The position numbers and the translations under genes are program-made. 64,000 bases of DNA from positions 46,712 through 110,711 of the IMG/VR virus record IMGVR_UViG_3300003635_000001, one strand, 5' to 3'. The DNA is from a virus. Below, piece after piece: positions 49,612-58,752 of the stretch. How positions within the stretch are numbered: the stretch's first letter is position 1; each line of letters begins with the position of its first letter. The notes beneath the pieces were generated by a model. The model ran no database searches. It had not been told where the DNA came from and saw nothing but the letters and a program-made list of their open reading frames with translations.

Positions 49612-49914
49612 ATGGACAAGAAGAGTGACGGCTATCACTTCGAGTTTGCTGGGGTCGAACTCACGTTGCCTGAAATGGCCGAGAGTGCGTTTGCTATGCT
49701 CCGCGACGACGAGGCCGCTGAATCCGACCCGACCGCGTGTGACCACCGTGTTGCTCTTCCTTACCGTGGTGGCTACGCGTGTGGAACGTGTCACACCGAA
49801 GTTGAACTCTCCGCCTGTCGCTACGTATGGGTGAATCTGGATAACGGCGTCGTGAAAATCGAACTCGGAAAACGACTCGGTGATTTGTTCAGCGATACGG
49901 CTACTGAAGACTGA
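49612..49914 (+). CDS. zinc-binding unknown protein
   Basis: A 100-residue protein: FEFAGVELTLPEMAESAFAM at the front, CDHRVALPYRGGYACGTC with later SACRYVWVN, a Cys/His zinc site in the middle. An overlapping basic frame from 49580 is rejected for composition. Confidence 0.7.
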   Translation: MDKKSDGYHFEFAGVELTLPEMAESAFAMLRDDEAAESDPTACDHRVALPYRGGYACGTCHTEVELSACRYVWVNLDNGVVKIELGKRLGDLFSDTATED

Positions 49915-49941
49915 AAACCGAAGAAAGTTTGTCGTCGCCCG

Positions 49942-50100
49942 TTACGCCTTTTCGTAGGTGACGACGCGGTAGTCTCGCTCGTCCGCGAGTTCGTAGGCCG
50001 CGTCTTCGTCGGTGGTCGTCACAACCGGGTCGGCTGGGTCGTCGTCGTACACGACGTACAGGATTCCCGGTGCTTCCGACCGCGAGATTGTTTCACTCAT
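49942..50100 (-). CDS. small acidic protein
   Basis: A 52-residue protein (LYVVYDDDPADPVVTTTDED, AAYELADERDYRVVTYE) transcribed leftwards, starting 2 bases after the tRNA-like element ends. Codon use and acidity match the other small viral genes. Confidence 0.65.
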   Translation of the reverse strand: MSETISRSEAPGILYVVYDDDPADPVVTTTDEDAAYELADERDYRVVTYEKA

Positions 50101-50101
50101 A

Positions 50102-50214
50102 AAGCACCCACCGGGACTCGAACCCGGTTTAATTCCGGCCTTTCACACCACAGGGCGCGACGACGCTCCTAACGCACGACGCGAAATCTGTGTCACTTCG
50201 GCGCTCGGGTGCTG
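50102..50214 (-). tRNA. tRNA-like element, possibly a degenerate or intron-containing tRNA
   Basis: On the - strand, GCACCCG pairs with TGGGTGC at the ends and CCGGG-TTCGAGT-CCCGG forms a perfect T-arm with the conserved loop. Between them, CACAG may pair with CTGTG as an anticodon stem around an insertion, but no convincing D-arm or anticodon emerges. It could be a tRNA with an intron, a decayed tRNA or a tRNA mimic. The total length (about 112) exceeds a plain tRNA. Confidence 0.45.
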
Positions 50215-50690
50215 ACCACGCTTGGTTCCGTTCAAGCCCGCACGCCAACGTCAAGGCGGTGGTCGTGTGCGAGTCACCCGCGAGGTGGGTTCAACCCCTC
50301 GAACCGGCTACCGGCACGGGCGAGCGCAAGACGAGTGGTAAGTGCCGTAGACTCCCGCGACGTGGGCCATTACCCCACGGTTCGGTCGGGAAGGCGCTGG
50401 GTGATTGTTGCGACCCAGCCGCACCGAGGTATCGCGCCCTCGGCCACTTCGGCGCTGGCCCGGTGGCACGCCCGTAAGGGCTTCAGTCGGGTAGTTGACG
50501 CCGAGAGGCTGGTATTGAACCAGCCCGTCTCGCTTGAATCCCCCGCCGGGTGTGACACCGGGTACAGTCAGGGGAAAGTTCGCGTCAGGCGTCTACCTCT
50601 TACCGGGTAGACTTTGGGGTTCACCTGACGGAACCGGAGCGTGTGTACGCGAGGTCGCTCCCCGCGTACATAGTAGTAGCACCCCCTCGA
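50215..50690. ncRNA. structured non-coding block
   Basis: No acceptable gene. Inverted repeats are dense: GGCTGG-7nt-CCAGCC at 50507-50525 (a T-arm-like loop TTCAATA on the - strand), a nested double stem at 50583-50630 (CGTCAGG/CCTGACG around GTCTACC/GGTAGAC) and TGTACGCG/CGCGTACA at 50644-50670. The 12-mer CACTTCGGCGCT occurs twice (around 50193 and 50445). It looks like a cluster of structured RNAs or tRNA remnants. Confidence 0.5.
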
Positions 50691-50720
50691 ACATAAGTCT
50701 TTCCCCATACAGGGATGAAC
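50691..50720. promoter_or_regulatory. ATAAGTC with TTCCCCATACAGGGATGAA
   Basis: Another member of the GACTTAAGTC/TTCCCC dyad family, placed between the structured RNA block and the fibre operon. Confidence 0.55.
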
Positions 50721-50813
50721 AACGCGGGAAGAAGAATCCGGCTATACTCATATCTTGTAGTACCCCTATTGGCGAACGCTTTTTAGCCTGTGTTTAGAAC
50801 CTTATTACAGAGC

Positions 50814-51242
50814 ATGAGTTTCATCCTGACCGACCTTGGTGAAGAATACGTCATGGAAACGAACACCAATGGCGTCACTCTCTCCGTAGGTCTTTACAAC
50901 GACAGCACAGACGCCATTAGCGATAGCGACGACCTTGCGGCGCTTACTACCGAACCCGCTGGGTCGAACTACGCTCGTCAGTCGGATACCTTCGCTACGG
51001 CCAGTCTCTCGGGGGACTATGGATTCGACAACGACTCGCTGATTACGTTCGACACCAGCGACAGTTCACAGACGGTGGACGCGTACTTCATTGTCGCCAA
51101 CTTCGACTCCGACGTTGCTGGCGACGGTGGAACGGCGTCTGACCACCTGATTGCGACGGGAGCGCTTTCCCAGTCGCGGAATCTGTCGGACATTGACACC
51201 CTCGAAATTTCCGCTGGTGGCACTGGTGTCAAGGTCAACTAA
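50814..51242 (+). CDS. virion-like protein at the head of the fibre region
   Basis: A 142-residue Asp/Ser/Thr-rich, beta-rich protein: LTDLGEEYVMETNTNGVTLSVGLYND, QTVDAYFIVANFDSD and a glycine-rich end. It resembles fibre-associated proteins of phages in which 'LTNxGxxxLxxxLN...VxVGLF' appears. Probably a small structural component used with the adhesins downstream. Palindrome copy at 50758-50771. Confidence 0.6.
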   Translation: MSFILTDLGEEYVMETNTNGVTLSVGLYNDSTDAISDSDDLAALTTEPAGSNYARQSDTFATASLSGDYGFDNDSLITFDTSDSSQTVDAYFIVANFDSDVAGDGGTASDHLIATGALSQSRNLSDIDTLEISAGGTGVKVN

Positions 51243-51364
51243 CCGCCGTGTCATACGGAAATAACGAAACGCCGGTAGAAGGTTTGCCGATTTAAGCGTC
51301 AACGAGTCGTATAAACTCCCCACCACGGCTAAACATCTTCCAAACTAAACTAATAAGATAAATT

Positions 51365-54340
51365 ATGTTTCTATTTGACGGATTTGAAGATGGCGACGTA
51401 AATGAGTGGACTACTAATAACTTTGAAGCGAGTACCAACAGAAGTAATAGTGGTTCATGGTCAGGTCTTGCTACATATAATAGCGGTACAAATCTCAATA
51501 CCATTGACGATATACAAGGGTATAGACCGCTTTCTCAAAGAGTCAACTCTGGTACATTTACAATAAGTTACTATTGGAACGAGAGTAGTAACGGGAATGG
51601 TCACTCGTTCGGTTTTGAAGACTCAAACGGGAATCCGATATGTGCATTGGGTAGTGACAACCCACAATGGCTGGTTTTTGATGGAAGTTGGAATACAGTC
51701 GATAGCGGTGGTGCTGATTACGGTGATTGGGTTTACGGAGAAGTTACGATAGATTTTGATAATAACCAATTTGACTATTTCATTTCAGACCAAACATCTA
51801 CAAAAAGTGTTTCGGGTACGTATAATTTCGCCAATAATGTATCATTAGACCGCGTAGCGTTGCGGGCAAATAGTAGTAATCGTTATGCGTATATCCAAGA
51901 CAATACGGATAATAACAACATCGAAGTTTGGATTGACGATATAGAGCATGACGCGCTCGTATCGGCTCCTTCTACCCCACAGAATCTTACTTCGAGTGTT
52001 TCCGGTGATGATATTTCTCTCAATTGGGACGCGGTAAATTGGAATGGGGATAGAGGGTATTATGAAATTTACCGGGCGGTATCAAGCGGTTCGTCCCGTT
52101 CAGATTATACCAGTATAGCCACTGTTCAAGATGGAACGACGAACTATACAGATTCTTCACTGAATGACGGTGAACGGTATTACTACAGGGTAGACGCCAA
52201 TAATTCCGCTGGTTCGTCAGGACTATCAAATCAAACGGCTGAAACAACGAGTCTTCCCGGCCCCAGCAATATTTCTGCTTCAGCGTTAGGTGACGATGTT
52301 ACTATTTCATGGAATGACAACTCTGACAACGAAGACGGGTTTCAAATTTTTCGGGGAACCAGTAGTGGGTCACTGTCTTTGTTGGCTACGGTTGGAAGTA
52401 ATACAACGAGTTACAGTGACAACAATTTGTCGGACGGTGAACGGTACTACTACCGCGTCGAATCGTACACCGAACACCGGAGTTCGTCAAGTGGTGAAGT
52501 AAATGCTCTCACCGGTCTTCCCGCACCCACTTCTCTGTCTCTGAATACGGGTACTGAAGACCAGATTACTATTTCATGGTCTGACAACTCGGATAATGAA
52601 GACGGTTTTGAGATATTCAGGGGAACCAGTAGTGGGTCACTGTCTTCAGTAGCAACTGTTGGAAGTAATTCTACCAATTACACAGATAGCGGATTGGCTG
52701 ACGGTGAACGGTACTACTACCGCGTCGAATCGTACACCGAGCATACGGCTTCGTCAAGTGGTGAAGTGAGCGGAGTAACGGTTCTCCCAGCCCCGAGTTC
52801 GCTATCCACGGCGTCAAACACCGAAGATGAACTGGATTTATCATGGACGAACAACTCGGATAATGAAGACGGGTTTGAGATATTTCGGGGGACGAGTAGC
52901 GGGTCGCTCTCTTCAGTGACAACTGTCAGTGCGGGTTCAACGGCATATACGGATACTGGATTGGCTGACGGGGAGAAGTATTTCTACCGCGTCGAATCGT
53001 ACACCGAGCATACGGCTTCGTCCAGCAATGAAGCGAGCGAAATTACAATTCTCCCGGCCCCTTCGTCGCTTTCAACGACAACACAGGGAACAGACCAAAT
53101 CGACCTGTCTTGGACGGATAACAGCGACAATGAAGGAGAGTTCCGAATTGAGCGTGATACTGGAAGCGGGTTTAGTCAAATTACTACTGTCACTTCTAAT
53201 ACAATTTCATACTCGGACACTGGCTTGGAATCGAACAGTTCCTACACCTATCGCGTCAGAGCGGCAACAGTTCATACAACGTCGGGATATAGCAACGAGT
53301 CTACTTCTACAACGGATAGATTCGTTGTAACTGAAAGCGGGAATATTACCACTTCAGTAGGTGTTTCAACAACGTCTACTGAAACCGGAACGCTCCTTTC
53401 CCAAACTCTGTTGACAGATTCCACAGCCAGCGTCAATACGCTTACTGAAACGTCTACAAAGTTGGTAGGGAGTTCTGTTACGCCGACAACCACAACAACT
53501 CAATCCGTATTTGAACAAACAATTTCGCAAGCGGGGGCTGACGTTACGCCGACAACCACGACCGTATTCACAGCGGGAACTACTACTCGCTCTACACTTA
53601 TTACCACTATCAGTTCCGGGCTTGCGAGTCCGATTACAGGTAATTCAGACTCTACATTGACTGTTGACGGTAGTATAACGGACGCCACTGGCATTGTGCT
53701 ATCTGTCGATATTGACGGTTTTGCTCTTGGTGACGCACAAATCACAGACGCGAATCCGTCGTTGTTGGTGGCTGATAACCTGACCACGGCGGCTTCGGAA
53801 AGTGTGGTAACTGGGAGTGTAGCGTCTGTTCAGCAAAATGATGAAATCGGAATTTCTCGTCCGAATACTGTTCTGACCGAAGGTCAAGCGTCACCACTTC
53901 TTCCTTCTGAAGTGGGAACATTAACTGTCATTCCCAGTTTTGTATCCTCTGTCGGAACACCGACTACTGTCGAAGAGATAATCACTTCGCTCGAAACCGG
54001 TGTGATAACCTCGGCTTCAGCGTCTACCTTCGGGACAAATACAACGACGACAGCACAGGGAGAGGCGTTAATAATCAGTGCTACCGGAACACCGTCAACA
54101 GCCGGAACATCGGGATTCCAAGAGATTACTGGTCAAGTGACTCTCAATGGAATCGGTGTTGGTGGGGCTGTCATTTACGTCATTGATACTGAAACTGACA
54201 GTATCGTTGGAACCGAAACAACGGATGGGAACGGGGAATATCTTTTGACTGTTCCCAGCGAACCATTGTATCACGTTACAGTTCAGTACGACGACGGGAG
54301 TGAGAAATACAACGCACTCTCGAAACCCTATGTGGACTAA
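51365..54340 (+). CDS. giant fibre/adhesin with LamG-like and FN3 repeats
   Basis: A 991-residue protein. Residues 1-195 look like a concanavalin/LamG-type lectin domain (FLFDGFEDGDVNEWTTNNFE start). Then come about five fibronectin type III repeats, of which three are nearly identical units of 89 residues (267 bp) with DNSDNEDGFEIFRGTSSGSL and GERYYYRVESYTEH. A Thr/Ser-rich stalk follows, and the end (GQVTLNGIGVGGAVIYV...) resembles a carboxypeptidase-regulatory-like domain. The first two kb are clearly more AT-rich than the rest of the window. Likely a host-recognition fibre. Confidence 0.85.
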   Translation: MFLFDGFEDGDVNEWTTNNFEASTNRSNSGSWSGLATYNSGTNLNTIDDIQGYRPLSQRVNSGTFTISYYWNESSNGNGHSFGFEDSNGNPICALGSDNPQWLVFDGSWNTVDSGGADYGDWVYGEVTIDFDNNQFDYFISDQTSTKSVSGTYNFANNVSLDRVALRANSSNRYAYIQDNTDNNNIEVWIDDIEHDALVSAPSTPQNLTSSVSGDDISLNWDAVNWNGDRGYYEIYRAVSSGSSRSDYTSIATVQDGTTNYTDSSLNDGERYYYRVDANNSAGSSGLSNQTAETTSLPGPSNISASALGDDVTISWNDNSDNEDGFQIFRGTSSGSLSLLATVGSNTTSYSDNNLSDGERYYYRVESYTEHRSSSSGEVNALTGLPAPTSLSLNTGTEDQITISWSDNSDNEDGFEIFRGTSSGSLSSVATVGSNSTNYTDSGLADGERYYYRVESYTEHTASSSGEVSGVTVLPAPSSLSTASNTEDELDLSWTNNSDNEDGFEIFRGTSSGSLSSVTTVSAGSTAYTDTGLADGEKYFYRVESYTEHTASSSNEASEITILPAPSSLSTTTQGTDQIDLSWTDNSDNEGEFRIERDTGSGFSQITTVTSNTISYSDTGLESNSSYTYRVRAATVHTTSGYSNESTSTTDRFVVTESGNITTSVGVSTTSTETGTLLSQTLLTDSTASVNTLTETSTKLVGSSVTPTTTTTQSVFEQTISQAGADVTPTTTTVFTAGTTTRSTLITTISSGLASPITGNSDSTLTVDGSITDATGIVLSVDIDGFALGDAQITDANPSLLVADNLTTAASESVVTGSVASVQQNDEIGISRPNTVLTEGQASPLLPSEVGTLTVIPSFVSSVGTPTTVEEIITSLETGVITSASASTFGTNTTTTAQGEALIISATGTPSTAGTSGFQEITGQVTLNGIGVGGAVIYVIDTETDSIVGTETTDGNGEYLLTVPSEPLYHVTVQYDDGSEKYNALSKPYVD

Positions 54341-54343
54341 CCA

Positions 54344-56563
54344 ATGCCTAAATACGCCGCACCGGACTCGGATAACGTCAATTTCGAGTTAGAAGGGTAC
54401 ACTGAAGCGGTCAGCGACGACGTTGATTTTGAACTTCAAGGAATTACGACCGACACCGGGTCGATAAGCACCGCGAGTGCCGATTCCGTTGTCAGCACGG
54501 AAGGGGCTACGCTTACCGCCGAAACGACCGTTACGCCAGCCACGGCTACTCCCAGCGATACAACGTCGGTGTCTACAGCCATTTCGTCGGGTACTGTCAC
54601 AAGCACAGTAGCAACGACGACCACGGCAACTATATCGGCCACCGCCACACCCGAGTCAGCGATTACAGCGGCCAATGCGTCACCAATCACTGAAAGTCGG
54701 GAAGCGAAAGACAATGGTTCTATTACCACAATTCAAGCGTCTGACATTGTGGCTTCAGAGGTCGGAACCAAGCAAGCGACGACAGTAGTTACGGTGGCAA
54801 CGGCGAGTTCCACAACTACTTCGGAAACCGCAACACTTCGCTCTCCAACGAGTATTACACCCGCGTCGGCTTCCGCTATTAGTGCTACAGTTTCGACAAG
54901 AGCGTCAGTTTTACCGATTCTCACGGGTGCTGACGCGACAAGTAAACTATCGGGGGAGAGCGCTCGCCAAAGAGTCAGTACATTAGTATCTAATGCGGAA
55001 GGAAGCCCGCTGTCAGCCACCTCGGAAACCGCATCCTCACTTGTCAGTAGCCCTACTGACGCCAGTGCGACAACCACGGCAACGGGTACGTTTACAAAAG
55101 CCCTCGGCGGTGGTGTCATTATTCCCGCAACCGGGAGTTCCCCGACCACTGACGAATTTAGTCTTCTCCGTGAGAAAGGAGCAATTATCGACGCGCAAGC
55201 GGTTCCACTCTCCGCGCCTTCGACACTCGGTATTACAGTAGCGACAGAACTCGTCTCCGCACAAGCGTCGTCACTTCAGTCTGAAGACTCGGGGGCGTCC
55301 AGTGTCGGAGCAATTCTAACAGACGCATTCGGTGCGACAGACACAGTAGACGAACAAACGCGTTCGGCTACACAGGGTGTTCTTACGGACGCTACAGCAA
55401 CTTCTCTGTCCGCTCTCGAAGAAACCCTTGCACTCCTCGCCGGAGATATTACAGCGGCCAGCACGACGACGCTGGGGACGCCAGCGACGACGAAAGCCTT
55501 CGGTGGGAGTGACCCGACGCTGGCAACCGCGACACCGTTCGGCCCCGACGAGTTCGCCAGTCTACGAGATACACCCGAAATCACGCTGGCAAGAGCGACG
55601 ACGCTGGCTACGGATACCGCCACAGGTTCGACCGTAGACGGTACAATTACAGCGGCTACGGCGACTCCCGAATCTCTTGACGAACTCACTCGCTCCCGTG
55701 GTGGCGCGGCACTCACGGACGCACAGGCGACAGTAACAGGCGTGGATACACTCACGCTCGCCAGTGGGACAGACGGCCCTGTCTCGGCGGCCAGCACGAC
55801 GCTCACGACGACCGAGCAAGGGACGGCACTCACGACCACGGAAATCACTCCGGCCTCTGCTACGCCGCTCACGACGCTGGAAGATACCCTCGCGCAAACA
55901 GCCAGTGCTATCACCTCGGCCAGTGCGACCACGACAGCCACAAGCGAAGCCACGCGGGCCAGTCCGAACTCGTCGGTCACGTCCACAGTAGGGGTATCAG
56001 TGAGCGCTGGGGAACTCGGAACGGCGACCGACCCAGCGTCCATTTCGTCAGCGACGGCCTCTCCGCTACAAATCACCGAAATCGTCGTCTTCACGCAAAT
56101 CCCCGAAGCGACGGCGACAACGCTTCAGGCCAACGAAACGACGCAATCAACGGAGAATCCCGGCGTTGTCTCGGCGGTGGCATTCGTCACGACCGCACAA
56201 GCCCGACGCCCGCCGGTCACTATCAAGCGGACGGTCGAATGGAACCTACAAGTAGACCGAACGCTGGCACAGCAAATCGCCGTTACACGCACCCTCGTAG
56301 AACACGCCCTCGAAACGCGCACCGTCGAATACCACAGCACGCACAGTCGGACGGTCGCGGATAGGAGTACGACCGCTCGAACCCTGACCTACACGGCGGA
56401 ACAGGTACGCACACTCGTCGCTGGAAACCCCGACCGACTACTGAAAGCCACGTTCCCGACGCGCACAGTCACCGAACCGGTTCTGGACGAAACCCTCGTC
56501 TACAGTAGCCTTGACCGGCTTCTTGAAGACAAGCATATCCGACGCACTCTTGAGGAAGATTGA
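54344..56563 (+). CDS. Thr/Ala/Ser-rich fibre shaft with decapeptide repeats
   Basis: A 739-residue protein lying 3 bases after the adhesin gene. Most of it is a low-complexity T/A/S sequence with recurring TxATPxxxxT and TATATP motifs of irregular length, a fibrous shaft. Residues 629-698 are seven in-phase 10-residue repeats, each starting RT(V/L) (RTVEWNLQVD, RTLAQQIAVT, RTLVEHALET...). The last part is helical. It is probably the shaft or a partner of the preceding adhesin. Two palindrome copies (55045-55058 and 55986-55999) are embedded in the coding sequence. Confidence 0.8.
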   Translation: MPKYAAPDSDNVNFELEGYTEAVSDDVDFELQGITTDTGSISTASADSVVSTEGATLTAETTVTPATATPSDTTSVSTAISSGTVTSTVATTTTATISATATPESAITAANASPITESREAKDNGSITTIQASDIVASEVGTKQATTVVTVATASSTTTSETATLRSPTSITPASASAISATVSTRASVLPILTGADATSKLSGESARQRVSTLVSNAEGSPLSATSETASSLVSSPTDASATTTATGTFTKALGGGVIIPATGSSPTTDEFSLLREKGAIIDAQAVPLSAPSTLGITVATELVSAQASSLQSEDSGASSVGAILTDAFGATDTVDEQTRSATQGVLTDATATSLSALEETLALLAGDITAASTTTLGTPATTKAFGGSDPTLATATPFGPDEFASLRDTPEITLARATTLATDTATGSTVDGTITAATATPESLDELTRSRGGAALTDAQATVTGVDTLTLASGTDGPVSAASTTLTTTEQGTALTTTEITPASATPLTTLEDTLAQTASAITSASATTTATSEATRASPNSSVTSTVGVSVSAGELGTATDPASISSATASPLQITEIVVFTQIPEATATTLQANETTQSTENPGVVSAVAFVTTAQARRPPVTIKRTVEWNLQVDRTLAQQIAVTRTLVEHALETRTVEYHSTHSRTVADRSTTARTLTYTAEQVRTLVAGNPDRLLKATFPTRTVTEPVLDETLVYSSLDRLLEDKHIRRTLEED

Positions 56564-56581
56564 CCAACGTTATATCAACGA

Positions 56582-56929
56582 ATGCCACACCTCATTGAGC
56601 GGAACGACCACTACGTCGCCGGGGAAACCGCACAGTGGTCGTTCACTGTCGAAAAAGATGGAAGCGCGAAAGACCTGACCAACGCCACAGTCGAATGGTA
56701 TCTCGTTCCCAGCAAGGGCGACCCTGACGAAGACGCTCTGTACGACGACAGTGATACGGGTATCACCGCTCAAGTCACCGACGCCACCGCCGGTGAACTC
56801 GAAGTGGTAATCGACAGAGACGTGACCACAGGCGACGGCGGGAACAAATACTGGCAACGCCTAATCGTCACCGACGACCAAGACCGAACGCAAATCTGGA
56901 ACGGTCACTTCCCGATTCAGGTTCGTTAG
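56582..56929 (+). CDS. fibre-associated Ig-like protein
   Basis: A 115-residue protein: HYVAGETAQWSFTVEKDGSA then ATVEWYLVPSKGDPDE and KYWQRLIVTDDQDRTQIWNG. This resembles the N-terminal Ig-like domain found in phage baseplate or fibre proteins (BppU-type). It would attach the fibres or cap them. Last gene of the operon; its stop overlaps the convergent gene by 4 bases. Confidence 0.7.
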   Translation: MPHLIERNDHYVAGETAQWSFTVEKDGSAKDLTNATVEWYLVPSKGDPDEDALYDDSDTGITAQVTDATAGELEVVIDRDVTTGDGGNKYWQRLIVTDDQDRTQIWNGHFPIQVR

Positions 56930-57270
56930 GCGTTGGGGACAGTTGGTTCGTCGTCGGAGAACGCCAGTTCGTCAAGGTCTACCTCTTCCTCGGGATTGTC
57001 AGCGTCCACCAGCGGTTCAGTGAACGTTTCCACCTCTTTACGGAAGAGGTTCAGCACCTCTTCGACCGAACTCTCTGTGCTGACGCTCCCGTGCTGTTTG
57101 GTGATACTCGTCACCAGCGACTCGTAGATTTCGTCTTGGTCTTTCAGCACTTCGACGCCTTCCGCGAGTCGCTGGTACGCCAGCATTTTCCTGAACCCAC
57201 GCGTGTTCAGAATCGCTTCGATTTGTTCGTCAGTCAGTTCGTCTACCGTGATACGGTCTTTGTCGTTCAT
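56926..57270 (-). CDS. unknown helical protein
   Basis: A 114-residue acidic protein: DELTDEQIEAILNTRGFRKM and a helix VEEVLNLFRKEVETF. It follows the 57267 gene with an ATGA overlap. No motif. Confidence 0.7.
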   Translation of the reverse strand: MNDKDRITVDELTDEQIEAILNTRGFRKMLAYQRLAEGVEVLKDQDEIYESLVTSITKQHGSVSTESSVEEVLNLFRKEVETFTEPLVDADNPEEEVDLDELAFSDDEPTVPNA

Positions 57271-57905
57271 TCGTCTTCCTCGTTGTCGAAGGCTTCACCG
57301 GTAAACTGTTCCCACGTCTCGTCGTCCACGTCGTATCGCCGGACGGCTTCGTAAATCAGCCGCCCTTGCTCTTCGGTGTAGTTCCGATGTTCAATCAGAA
57401 TCTCTCCGAAGAAATTGAGCGCCTGTTTCTCGTATCCGCAAATGTCGTCGTACAACGGCGGAAGGTCAGGCGAGATATTCCCGAACGCGCTCTGGTCGTC
57501 AATCTCTTCGAGTTGGGTGTTGAACGCCGCGACGGCTTCGACGCACTCCGAAAGCCAGTTCCAAAACTGGTTCGACGGAACCACGTCTTCCTTTTCAACG
57601 AACTCGAAGATTGCATTCCGCTCCCTCTCGCCGTTGAATCGACTGTGGTAGTCCATCCACAGCGTCGAAGGCCCTTCTCCGGTCGAACCGACAGTAACCG
57701 GCACACGGCTCTCTACGCCGTCCACAGTCTTGTCCGACAGTAGCGCCCACTGGGTTACTTGTCCGCTGTCGTCACGGAAGACATGGAACCGAAACGGCTC
57801 ACGCTCTTTCTGAACGCGTTCAGCGGCGGCACGTTCCACCTCTTCAACCATTTCATTCCATGTCTCGTCCACGTCGCTCTCGTCGTCAGTTCCAAGTCCG
57901 AGCAT
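57267..57905 (-). CDS. unknown acidic helical protein
   Basis: A 212-residue protein with a beta-strand segment RFHVFRDDSGQVTQWALLSDK and long helices (FWNWLSECVEAVAAFNTQLEEI, QALNFFGEILIEHRNYTEEQ). Unknown family. First gene of a leftward operon, with a divergent promoter shared with 57969. Confidence 0.7.
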   Translation of the reverse strand: MLGLGTDDESDVDETWNEMVEEVERAAAERVQKEREPFRFHVFRDDSGQVTQWALLSDKTVDGVESRVPVTVGSTGEGPSTLWMDYHSRFNGERERNAIFEFVEKEDVVPSNQFWNWLSECVEAVAAFNTQLEEIDDQSAFGNISPDLPPLYDDICGYEKQALNFFGEILIEHRNYTEEQGRLIYEAVRRYDVDDETWEQFTGEAFDNEEDE

Positions 57906-57968
57906 TACGTATTCAGGAATGAGTTGAATCCCCTTAAAGTTATAGGTCTATAGAATAATCTCCTTCAT
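57906..57968. promoter_or_regulatory. divergent promoter region
   Basis: Contains AAAGTTATAGGTCTATAG (about 57936-57953), which provides a TATA box for the + strand gene and, in reverse, for the - strand operon. Confidence 0.5.
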
Positions 57969-58322
57969 ATGGTAACGATAAAGACAGGCGACGACCCCGG
58001 CCCTGATATTGACATACCCGAGTACGAACAGCCGGACTACTACAAAACGAAACTCGTCTTCTCCGTGCTATTCGCCGGATTGACAGGCGCGGTGTGTTGG
58101 CCCACCGCCGCGTTCTATTGGGCGTTCATCTACGTATGTAAGCACGTCGCCAGTCTCTTTGGAATCAACACAGGGTGGCGCTCGTACTACTACACGCTCG
58201 CCTTGAGACTCGCCGTCGCTCCCCTGAAAGCCTTCGACTGGCTACTCATTCCCGACGAGTTCCACAGGGACAATCCGTTCATTCCCGAAGACTACAAAGA
58301 AAACCTCGAAGACTCACAGTAG
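57969..58322 (+). CDS. membrane protein with two or three segments
   Basis: A 117-residue protein with hydrophobic stretches LVFSVLFAGLTGAVCWPTAAFYWAFIYV (about residues 28-55) and YYYTLALRLAVAPLKAFDWLL (72-93). The 3' end of the coding sequence carries a palindrome copy with CTCACAGTA (58313-58330) overlapping the stop. Role unknown. Confidence 0.7.
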   Translation: MVTIKTGDDPGPDIDIPEYEQPDYYKTKLVFSVLFAGLTGAVCWPTAAFYWAFIYVCKHVASLFGINTGWRSYYYTLALRLAVAPLKAFDWLLIPDEFHRDNPFIPEDYKENLEDSQ

Positions 58323-58339
58323 GGGTAATAGCGACTCAC

Positions 58340-58750
58340 TCACTCAATCTCAATCAGCGGTTCCTCGAACTGTAAGGAGTCCAAATGTTCTAACTCCCGC
58401 GACGTTCCCAGCGGCCCGTAGGCTATCAGTTCCTCGCCCATAGCCAAGAACCAACCGTCTACCACACCACTGGCGTCGTGAAGGTGAAGTTCAGTACCGC
58501 CGCTGTCACCGTGGTCGTGGACGTACTCGGCCCGCTCATATCGTAGGGGTTCGGTCGTAATATCGGACAAGTCCTGAACCTCTCCGTCCACCGACCGATT
58601 GAACAAACCGACCATAGTGGCGTCCGGTTCGTTTACGACCACTTCGACGTAGCCACCAATCGACAGGTGGAACGTATGAGTGTGACCGACCTTGCCACTC
58701 CCCCGAAGCGCTTCGAGCATTCGTTCGTTCAGGTCAGGTGAGATTGGCAC
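58340..58750 (-). CDS. IGG-motif protein 8
   Basis: A 136-residue protein on the opposite strand with HTFHLSIGGYVEVVVNEPDA, the family hairpin motif. The C-terminal part is beta-rich and His-bearing (YVHDHGDSGGTELHLHDASG). It shows that the family is not restricted to one operon. Confidence 0.7.
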   Translation of the reverse strand: MPISPDLNERMLEALRGSGKVGHTHTFHLSIGGYVEVVVNEPDATMVGLFNRSVDGEVQDLSDITTEPLRYERAEYVHDHGDSGGTELHLHDASGVVDGWFLAMGEELIAYGPLGTSRELEHLDSLQFEEPLIEIE

Positions 58751-58752
58751 AG

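Noticed and set aside
50190-50797. Several overlapping + strand frames over the structured RNA block
   Set aside because: They overlap tRNA-like and hairpin structures, have Arg/Pro/Gly-rich content and conflict with one another.
51365-53340. FN3 region read as an insertion sequence because of its AT-rich composition and direct repeats
   Set aside because: The repeats are in frame within one continuous gene; there is no transposase or terminal inverted repeat.
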